From UBA7359 sp047618295 (GTDB lineage: Bacteria > Pseudomonadota > Gammaproteobacteria > Eutrophobiales > Eutrophobiaceae), in assembly GCA_047618295.1 (NCBI GenBank), contig JBLHKL010000010.1, positions 1-34,242 of the forward strand: a stretch of 34,242 nucleotides of DNA, in the 5' to 3' direction. Made by a program: the position numbers and the translations under genes. This document shows, piece after piece, positions 1 to 5,563 of this stretch (position 1 is the stretch's first letter; every line of letters begins with the position of its first letter). Under the pieces are notes generated by a model, which saw only the letters and a list, made by a program, of their open reading frames with translations, was not told the origin of the DNA and did no database searches.

Positions 1-2
1 AG

Positions 3-74
3 CATTTGGACCTGCGTGCCAATAAATTTGACCCGGTTGATTATCGGCGTCAGTCATACCTGCCGACGGTATGA
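3..74 (+). CDS. C-terminal end of an unidentified upstream gene (partial)
   Basis: An open frame enters from the left edge and gives 23 residues ending LPTV before TGA at 72-74. The tail is rich in charged and aromatic residues (DPVDYRRQSYLPTV), as expected for a real protein end rather than random sequence. Too little is visible to assign a family, and the other two forward frames also close within the first 100 bases, so this choice is tentative. It lies on the same strand as the hopanoid genes but is separated from them by about 470 bp. Confidence 0.35.
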   Translation, partial: HLDLRANKFDPVDYRRQSYLPTV

Positions 75-123
75 TGTCAGAAACTGAACTCACTCTAGTT
101 ACTCTCTATATAAGGTGTGTAAG

Positions 124-281
124 TTACCCATGATACTTGTAAATGCATATTCATAGCACACCCGTTTTCATCCATTGCTGCGTTACTCCTCTTTGCAGGG
201 AGCGGCCATGCGCATCGTCGCGCCTTGCACTGAATAAAAACGGACACACTCAGAAAACGCTTTTACAAGTACCATGGGTAA
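124..281. repeat. 158-bp palindromic (MITE/REP-like) element
   Basis: The outer arms 124-143 and 262-281 are inverted copies of each other, 20 nt with one mismatch (left arm TTACCCATGATACTTGTAAA). Complementarity continues inward imperfectly: CACCCGTTTTCATCCA on the left against TGAATAAAAACGG on the right. Near the centre lies a perfect ATGCGCAT palindrome at 208-215. The whole unit could fold into one long hairpin. It contains no plausible gene. A short non-autonomous repeat is the likely explanation; no second copy is present in this window. Confidence 0.65.
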
Positions 282-541
282 ATGCCGGAAAATTATCAGA
301 CATTTAAATTCCATTCATTATAATTATAGCTGGGGATTCAGAATTGATTATTTGCATCCGTATAATTCAGGCTGTAATGTGCAGCACCGAACCGCCCTAA
401 TTGTTGAATTGTATCATTTTTCTGAAATTATACCCGGTAACATCATGATTTTTGATAGTTTGAACTAAATGCATTCTTATAGGGCTTAAAACAGTAGTTA
501 TTTTTCATAACATATTGTTATTTATGAGATTATTCTAAAGA
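282..541. other. Non-coding leader in front of the squalene synthase gene
   Basis: AT-rich stretch with no convincing gene. A 64-codon frame here (274-468) starts inside the palindromic repeat and shows no recognisable domain. A small dyad, ATAACA-TAT-TGTTAT at 507-521, lies about 20 bp before the ATG and could be an operator, but no clear -35/-10 pair is associated with it. The promoter for the first hopanoid genes is expected in this stretch. Confidence 0.3.
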
Positions 542-1597
542 ATGAAATCTAAAAACGAATTTAAGACCGAGCTGGATGATATCGCATACCAAAATGAGAT
601 ATTGCAGCACGTGTCCCGTACATTTGCACTGACCATTCCACAATTACCAGAATCACTCTCTGAGGTCGTTGGCAATGCCTATCTCTTATGTCGTATAGCC
701 GATACGATTGAAGACGATAAATTAATGACGGCAGCCCTGAAACGTGAATACGCTGAGCAATTCATTGCAGTAGTAAAAGACACTGATGACGCTGAAACCT
801 TTGCTGAAGGCCTGTTTCCTTTATTATCCCCGACCGCTACTGAGGCAGAGCATGATCTAATTGCCAATACGGCACCCGTAATACGCATTACACATAGCTT
901 TAATGAACGCCAACGTGCTGCACTTGAAAGATGTGTCTCGATCATGGCCGAGGGCATGATTCGTTATCAAGATGCCGAGACGCTGGACGGAATGGCTGAT
1001 CTGAAAGACATGGGGCAATATTGTTATTACGTTGCAGGCGTTGTCGGCGAAATGCTGACCGAACTATTCTGTGATTATTCCCCTGAAATCGATGCACAAA
1101 GAGAAGAGATGATGCAATTAGGCGTGTCATTTGGCCAGGGTCTACAAATGACCAATATATTAAAAGATATCTGGGAAGATCATGAGCGTGGAGCTTGTTG
1201 GTTACCACGTGATATTTTCAATAAATACGGCGTCGATATACGACATAAGGTACTTGGGCAAAATGAAGCCGGGTTTGATGAGGCCTTGATTGAATTACTC
1301 GGTGTTGCGCATGCTCATATTCACAATGCTTTACTTTATACCCTGAAAATACCAGCTAAAGAAAAGGGATTGCGCCGTTTTTGTCTCTGGGCGTTGGGGA
1401 TGGCTGTCTTAACGTTGGAAAAGATCCGTCAAAAGCCTGATTTCACCACTGGCCAGGAAGTAAAAATAAGTCGACGCAGTGTCAAGGCGACGATATTTTT
1501 CACCAGCCTCTTTGTTAGTAATGATTGGGCCTTAAACAAGCTTTTCCAATTCAGCGGACGCCGTTTGCCTATGGCAGACATTCATGAGAAACTCTGA
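542..1597 (+). CDS. Squalene synthase (farnesyl-diphosphate farnesyltransferase type)
   Basis: This enzyme joins two farnesyl diphosphates head to head and reduces the intermediate to squalene, the hopanoid precursor. The 351 residues carry the two Asp-rich substrate/Mg2+ motifs of the family: DTIEDD at 54-59 and DIWED at 209-213, the latter within NILKDIWEDHERG. SRTFALTIPQLP near the N terminus and YCYYVAGVVGE (160-170) resemble eukaryotic-type one-step squalene synthases more than HpnC or HpnD, which are shorter (about 280 residues). No C-terminal membrane anchor is seen, so it is probably soluble or peripheral. No hpnC/hpnD/hpnE trio is present in the window, consistent with a single-enzyme route. 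The ATG at 542 gives the expected N terminus, though its ribosome site is weak (AAAG). It is first in the hopanoid set, 50 bp before the small ORF that leads into shc. A phytoene or dehydrosqualene synthase is the main alternative. Confidence 0.85.
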   Translation: MKSKNEFKTELDDIAYQNEILQHVSRTFALTIPQLPESLSEVVGNAYLLCRIADTIEDDKLMTAALKREYAEQFIAVVKDTDDAETFAEGLFPLLSPTATEAEHDLIANTAPVIRITHSFNERQRAALERCVSIMAEGMIRYQDAETLDGMADLKDMGQYCYYVAGVVGEMLTELFCDYSPEIDAQREEMMQLGVSFGQGLQMTNILKDIWEDHERGACWLPRDIFNKYGVDIRHKVLGQNEAGFDEALIELLGVAHAHIHNALLYTLKIPAKEKGLRRFCLWALGMAVLTLEKIRQKPDFTTGQEVKISRRSVKATIFFTSLFVSNDWALNKLFQFSGRRLPMADIHEKL

Positions 1598-1647
1598 GAA
1601 TATCAGCATGTTGCATGACAAAGACTGATAAATACAAGGGGAAGACA

Positions 1648-1740
1648 ATGGAGGGCAACAATAATTTATTTAAATTATTTCTGTCCTTAGCTTTGCACCT
1701 TGATTTAGCTCTTCTGCGAATTACCAAGCGAAAGCAATGA
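1648..1740 (+). CDS. 30-residue small ORF, possible translational-coupling leader for shc
   Basis: An ATG at 1648 is preceded by a strong ribosome site (AGGGGAAG, about 3 nt before the start). The frame encodes 30 residues with a hydrophobic stretch (LFKLFLSLALHLDLALL) and a basic tail (ITKRKQ). Its TGA at 1738-1740 overlaps the shc start codon as ATGA, the classic arrangement for translational coupling. shc itself has only a weak ribosome site, so ribosomes finishing this ORF may load shc. No known family is recognised. It could be a functional micropeptide or membrane-associating peptide, a pure leader, or a chance frame. Confidence 0.5.
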   Translation: MEGNNNLFKLFLSLALHLDLALLRITKRKQ

Positions 1741-3683
1741 ACCTCGAAACACGAAACGAAAATATCACCAATCATCCATTAGATGAATCTCACCCATCTA
1801 AGAATATAAATAATCTGGATGAGGCTATCTCATCTGCTAAAGATAGATTACTCGCACAACAACACGATGACGGTCATTGGGTCTATGAACTCGAAGCCGA
1901 TTGCACTATTCCCGCAGAATATATTTTAATGAATCACTTCGTCGGTGAAATCGACGATGAAACCGAACAAAAGATCGCACAATATTTACGCGACCAACAA
2001 AATGAAGAAGGTGGTTGGTCTCTCTATACCGGTGGTGATTTTGATATCAGCTGTTCAGTAAAAGCTTACTATGCCTTGAAGATCACTGGCGATGACCCAC
2101 ACGAAGAACACATGATTCGGGCTAAGAATATGATCTTGAATCATGGCGGCGCCTCACACGCCAATGTATTTACGCGAATCACGATGGCTTTGTTTGGGCA
2201 GGTGCCGTGGCGAGCTGTTCCCTTTATCCCTGCAGAAGTAATCATTTTACCAAAGTGGTTTCCGTTTCATATAGACAAGGTGTCTTATTGGTCACGTACG
2301 GTAATGGTACCTCTGTTTGTTTTATGCACGATGAAACCCTTAGCAGTAAATTCACGCGGCATTGATATTAGAGAATTATTTATTACACCGCCTGAAGATG
2401 AGCAACATTATTTCAAAGTAACAACAACACTGAGTAGGGCTTTTCTGTTGCTTGACAATGTTGGCCGCTTAGCAGAAAAATTAGTACCAAAATTTATACG
2501 CCAATACTCCATCCGTAAATGTGAACAATGGTTCTTGGCCCGGATGAATGAAGAACATGGCATTGGTGGTATCTTTCCAGCAATGGTTAATGTGTTTGAA
2601 TCTATGGTCGCTTTGGGTTATCCGAAAGAACATCCTGATCGCAAGCTGGCACGACAAGCTATTGATGCATTATTAACCAAACGTGGTAATAGCATGTATG
2701 TTCAACCATGTGTATCACCCGTATGGGACACTTGTTTGGCCGGGCAAGCAATGATCGAAACGGAAACTGAAGAAAACATTACCCCAGAAATTGAACATGC
2801 TCTCGATTGGCTTAAGGATCGACAGCTAAGCGATGAACCCGGTGATTGGCGCATACCAAGACCTCATCTTGCTGGTGGAGGCTGGGCGTTTCAATACAGT
2901 AATTATTTTTACCCTGATCTGGATGATACTTCCATGGTCGCTTGGGCGATGCATCGTACCGGCAACGAGAAATATTCGGAAGCAATTCAACGAGCAGCAG
3001 TTTGGGTGGCAGGTATGCGATCCAACGGTGGCGGCTTTGGATCATTTGAAGTCAATAATACTCAGTATTATCTCAATGCCATTCCCTTCGCAGATCATGG
3101 TGCCCTACTTGATCCGCCTACGGCTGATGTAACCGGTCGAGTAATAGCATTATTGTCTCTGGCTGATAAAGAAAAATATGAAACAACTATCAGTGATGCC
3201 ATTAAGTTTTTAAAATCGGATCAGGAAGAAGATGGTTCCTGGTTTGGTCGTTGGGGAACAAATTATATCTATGGCACCTGGTCAGTACTGACGGCTCTCG
3301 AACTTGCCGAAGAAGATCCTCAACAGGAATACATTAGAAAATCTGTTAATTATTTACAAGACATTCAGAATGAAGACGGTGGCTGGGGTGAGAGTAATGA
3401 TAGTTATTATCCACCAAGACATTACCGTCCGTATCAAAGCACCGCCTTCCAAACGGCATGGGCCTTACTTTCATTATTAGCCGTAGGCGAAGCTGAAACA
3501 GACGCTGTAAAACGCGGCATTAACTATCTCATAACAAACCAGTCTACTGATGGACATTGGTATGATGACAGTTATACGGCGCCAGGATTTCCTCGCGTGT
3601 TCTATCTGAAGTACCACGGCTATTCAAAGTATTTTCCACTTTGGGCTTTGTCTCGCTACCGCAACATCATAGGGCACACCTAA
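1737..3683 (+). CDS. shc: Squalene-hopene cyclase
   Basis: Cyclises squalene to hopene/hopanol at the membrane surface. The 648-residue length is normal for the family. Visible hallmarks are repeated QW motifs (QNEEGGWSLY near 88, QNEDGGW and QSTDGHW in the C-terminal half), the catalytic acid motif DLDDTS at 394-399 with the proton-donating middle Asp at 396, and the conserved C-terminal FYLKYHGYSKYFPLWALSRY. The usual motif is DxDDTA, so Ser in the last position is a small variation. The start at 1737 overlaps the stop of an upstream small ORF, suggesting coupled translation. The last codons (GHT-stop) lie inside the terminal inverted repeat of the element at 3670-3966, so the native C terminus was probably altered by that insertion. 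It follows squalene synthase and precedes hpnG, as expected for a hopanoid operon. Confidence 0.96.
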   Translation: MNLETRNENITNHPLDESHPSKNINNLDEAISSAKDRLLAQQHDDGHWVYELEADCTIPAEYILMNHFVGEIDDETEQKIAQYLRDQQNEEGGWSLYTGGDFDISCSVKAYYALKITGDDPHEEHMIRAKNMILNHGGASHANVFTRITMALFGQVPWRAVPFIPAEVIILPKWFPFHIDKVSYWSRTVMVPLFVLCTMKPLAVNSRGIDIRELFITPPEDEQHYFKVTTTLSRAFLLLDNVGRLAEKLVPKFIRQYSIRKCEQWFLARMNEEHGIGGIFPAMVNVFESMVALGYPKEHPDRKLARQAIDALLTKRGNSMYVQPCVSPVWDTCLAGQAMIETETEENITPEIEHALDWLKDRQLSDEPGDWRIPRPHLAGGGWAFQYSNYFYPDLDDTSMVAWAMHRTGNEKYSEAIQRAAVWVAGMRSNGGGFGSFEVNNTQYYLNAIPFADHGALLDPPTADVTGRVIALLSLADKEKYETTISDAIKFLKSDQEEDGSWFGRWGTNYIYGTWSVLTALELAEEDPQQEYIRKSVNYLQDIQNEDGGWGESNDSYYPPRHYRPYQSTAFQTAWALLSLLAVGEAETDAVKRGINYLITNQSTDGHWYDDSYTAPGFPRVFYLKYHGYSKYFPLWALSRYRNIIGHT

Positions 3684-3966
3684 AAATGCATTTTTTCCGC
3701 GATTGCTGCAAGTCTCTATTGCTCGCATACCCACAGGGCACGATGTCCTCATGTATATATAATACACTCCGGTTTTCGGCTTTGGCATCCTGCGTCGCTC
3801 TACCTCCTGCATGGCCCAGACCAGCTTCTCGACCTCACGGTCTCACCTTCTCCATGCAGTCGTCCGCGCGAAGCACCCTTGCACTTATGTACATGGATGT
3901 ACTGTATTCCGGTTTTGCAGGAGCAAAAACCGGTCACGAAAAACTACTATTTTTAGAAACACCCTA
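3670..3966. repeat. MITE-like mosaic palindromic element, copy between shc and hpnG
   Basis: The ends are inverted copies: ATAGGGCACACCTAAAAATG on the left, and on the right a complement reading ATAGGGTGTTTCTAAAAAT, each followed by a TTTTTCCGCG/TTTTTCGTG block. Inside are hairpins at 3889-3902 (GTACAT-GG-ATGTAC), 3909-3933 (CCGGTTTT/AAAACCGG) and 3807-3859 (CTGCATGG/CCATGCAG around 37 nt). The opposite strand matches large parts of the copy at 26873-27097, for example the GCAGGAGGTAGAGCG core at 3797-3811. It encodes no transposase. It ends shc (the TAA is within the left repeat) and stops about 10 bp before the hpnG start. Open frames crossing it are artefacts of the repeat. Confidence 0.85.
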
Positions 3967-3975
3967 TTTCAAGTC

Positions 3976-4692
3976 TTGAGCAGAATCGGCATCATTGCAG
4001 CTTTGCCAGCAGAGGCAAAGTGTCTTTATAGTAAAAAAATAAAAGCTGGTCTGCCTATCGAAATACAGCAAGATGTTTTTTTATGTCTGTCTGGCATTGG
4101 TCATGAATCCGCTCTCTTTGCTGCAAAAAAGCTAACCGCATTAAAGGTAGATGCCTTGATAAGCTGGGGGGTCGCTGGAGCGATTGATAAATCTGTGAAC
4201 TCAGGCGATATTATTTTGGCTAATGCCATCATCAATGAAGGTAATCGTTATTCGACATCGGAGGATTGGTTAAGCCGCGTATCGGAACATCTTCAGGCAA
4301 CTTGCATGGTAACTAATGGTGATATTGCATCAAGCAAAGAAATTTGCGCGTCAACTATGGATAAATTTCATCTATCACAAAAAACAGGAGCCTTGGCCGT
4401 GGATATGGAAAGCGCCGCTATTGCAGAAACGGCAACGGCAAATAATCTTGATTTACTTGTGATACGAACAATTTCTGATGACGCAGACACAGCCATCCCG
4501 GAGGCGGTCTTAAAACACACCAACAATCTAGGCCAACCTAGAATTTTTAATTTTATGTTGTCTTGTATTTTAAAACCTAATCAAATTCGCGAGATATCTT
4601 CATTGGCAAGCGGCTATAAGAAAGGGCTGACATCATTATCCGAAATTGCACAAGTTCTGAATGACAGGCATTTTCTTTATTCTGACAGTTAA
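3976..4692 (+). CDS. hpnG: Hopanoid-associated phosphorylase HpnG
   Basis: A nucleoside-phosphorylase-fold enzyme which, in characterised hopanoid producers, removes adenine from adenosylhopane on the way to side-chain-extended hopanoids. From the TTG at 3976 the protein is 238 residues and begins LSRIGIIAALPAEAK, the usual N-terminal strand of this family (GIIxALxxEA). SGIGHESA, SWGVAGAID and VDMESAAIAE are typical phosphate/nucleoside-site segments. The same frame is open further upstream to an ATG at 3811, but those 55 residues are translated repeat DNA and resemble nothing in the family. No Shine-Dalgarno sequence precedes the TTG, because the repeat ends 9 bp upstream. Translation may therefore be weak or may really begin inside the repeat. 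It sits between shc and the dioxygenase gene. Confidence 0.85.
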   Translation: MSRIGIIAALPAEAKCLYSKKIKAGLPIEIQQDVFLCLSGIGHESALFAAKKLTALKVDALISWGVAGAIDKSVNSGDIILANAIINEGNRYSTSEDWLSRVSEHLQATCMVTNGDIASSKEICASTMDKFHLSQKTGALAVDMESAAIAETATANNLDLLVIRTISDDADTAIPEAVLKHTNNLGQPRIFNFMLSCILKPNQIREISSLASGYKKGLTSLSEIAQVLNDRHFLYSDS

Positions 4693-4704
4693 TTGTTACT
4701 GTCA
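4683..4704 (+). terminator. Hairpin at the end of hpnG
   Basis: Perfect 7-bp stem TGACAGT/ACTGTCA (4683-4689 and 4698-4704) with an 8-nt loop holding the hpnG stop codon. No U-run follows, so it may be a weak terminator or an mRNA 3'-end stabiliser. It lies immediately before a promoter-like sequence, which suggests a transcription boundary. Confidence 0.45.
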
Positions 4705-4705
4705 C

Positions 4706-4734
4706 TTGTCATAGATTACTAACTGGTTTATAAG
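4706..4734 (+). promoter_or_regulatory. Sigma70-type promoter for the dioxygenase-hpnN-hpnA genes
   Basis: TTGTCA at 4706-4711, a 17-bp spacer, then TATAAG at 4729-4734. Each hexamer is one base away from consensus. Initiation would fall near 4741, leaving a leader of about 25 nt before the ATG at 4767. Confidence 0.6.
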
Positions 4735-4766
4735 AGCTACATTATTAATTTAAAACATCATTTATC

Positions 4767-5513
4767 ATGAAAATTAGTAACGAACAAATCGAAGAATTCA
4801 ACAGCACAGGATTTCTTGTTATACGAGATTTATATAACGCTGAGCAAATGCAGGAAATTACTGAATGGACTGAAGAAGTTACAAATTATCCTGAAGTTCC
4901 CGGTAAACACATGATGTATTTCGAAAAAAGTAAACTGGCCTCAGGAGATCGCATATTGTCACGAATGGAAGATATAGAACCCTTCCATCAAGGCTTCAGC
5001 GACCTTTTCATGCGTGGTGAGATACAGCAAATCATATCACAATTCTTTAATGATGAAGCAATCTTGTTTAAAGACAAAATTAATTTCAAGATGCCAGGCG
5101 GTGATGGTTTTAAAGCGCATCAAGATGTACAAGCGGGCTGGGATCGATATGCCAAATTACATATTACTGCCTTAGTGAGTGTTGATGTTTCAACCATTGA
5201 AAATGGTTGTTTGGAGATGGCCAGTGGTTATCACGATAAAGGCTTAATAGGCGAAGCATGGAAACCACTTGAAGAAGACGCCCTAGATTATGTATCAGTA
5301 ACAACCAATCCAGGCGATGCAGTCTTTTTTGATTCATTTGCTCCACATCGGTCAGAACCTAACATGACGAATGAGCAACGAAGAGCACTTTACGTCACCT
5401 ATAATGCTGCAGCTGAAGGCGACCACCGAAGACAGTATTATGCTGACAAGCGTATTAGTTACCCACCTGATATCGAACGCGATGCTGAAAAAGAATACGT
5501 GTTTAGAGTCTAG
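4767..5513 (+). CDS. Fe(II)/2-oxoglutarate-dependent dioxygenase, PhyH (phytanoyl-CoA dioxygenase) family
   Basis: A 248-residue soluble protein with the double-stranded beta-helix iron site: HxD at His118/Asp120 (FKAHQDVQAGW) and the distal His194 (APHRSEPN). An Arg in RRALYVTYN about 11 residues later is the probable 2-oxoglutarate anchor. Family members hydroxylate aliphatic or small-molecule substrates, using O2 and 2-oxoglutarate. The substrate is not evident from sequence. Its place between hpnG and hpnN makes a hopanoid or other membrane lipid a reasonable guess, but this is inference only. No clear ribosome site precedes the ATG. It has its own candidate promoter upstream, and hairpins flank it on both sides. 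It stops 50 bp before the hpnN start. Confidence 0.85.
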   Translation: MKISNEQIEEFNSTGFLVIRDLYNAEQMQEITEWTEEVTNYPEVPGKHMMYFEKSKLASGDRILSRMEDIEPFHQGFSDLFMRGEIQQIISQFFNDEAILFKDKINFKMPGGDGFKAHQDVQAGWDRYAKLHITALVSVDVSTIENGCLEMASGYHDKGLIGEAWKPLEEDALDYVSVTTNPGDAVFFDSFAPHRSEPNMTNEQRRALYVTYNAAAEGDHRRQYYADKRISYPPDIERDAEKEYVFRV

Positions 5514-5522
5514 TGATTATCA

Positions 5523-5544
5523 GACAAGCTCCGTTTAGCTTGTC
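5523..5544 (+). other. Hairpin between the dioxygenase gene and hpnN
   Basis: Perfect 8-bp stem GACAAGCT/AGCTTGTC with loop CCGTTT. No T-run follows, so read-through into hpnN is likely. It may stabilise or process the mRNA. Its position favours the hpnN start at 5564 over the in-frame GTG at 5513. Confidence 0.5.
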
Positions 5545-5563
5545 AAAACTGGATAACAAATTA

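Noticed and set aside
274..468. 64-codon plus-strand frame before squalene synthase
   Set aside because: It begins inside the palindromic repeat, has no recognisable domain and no ribosome site.
3641..3979. 112-codon frame across the shc-hpnG junction
   Set aside because: It is translated shc tail and repeat DNA; the palindromic structure explains the open frame.
5513..5563. GTG start for hpnN overlapping the dioxygenase stop
   Set aside because: It would place a perfect hairpin inside the coding start and adds 17 residues without family character; ATG 5564 has GGAT upstream.
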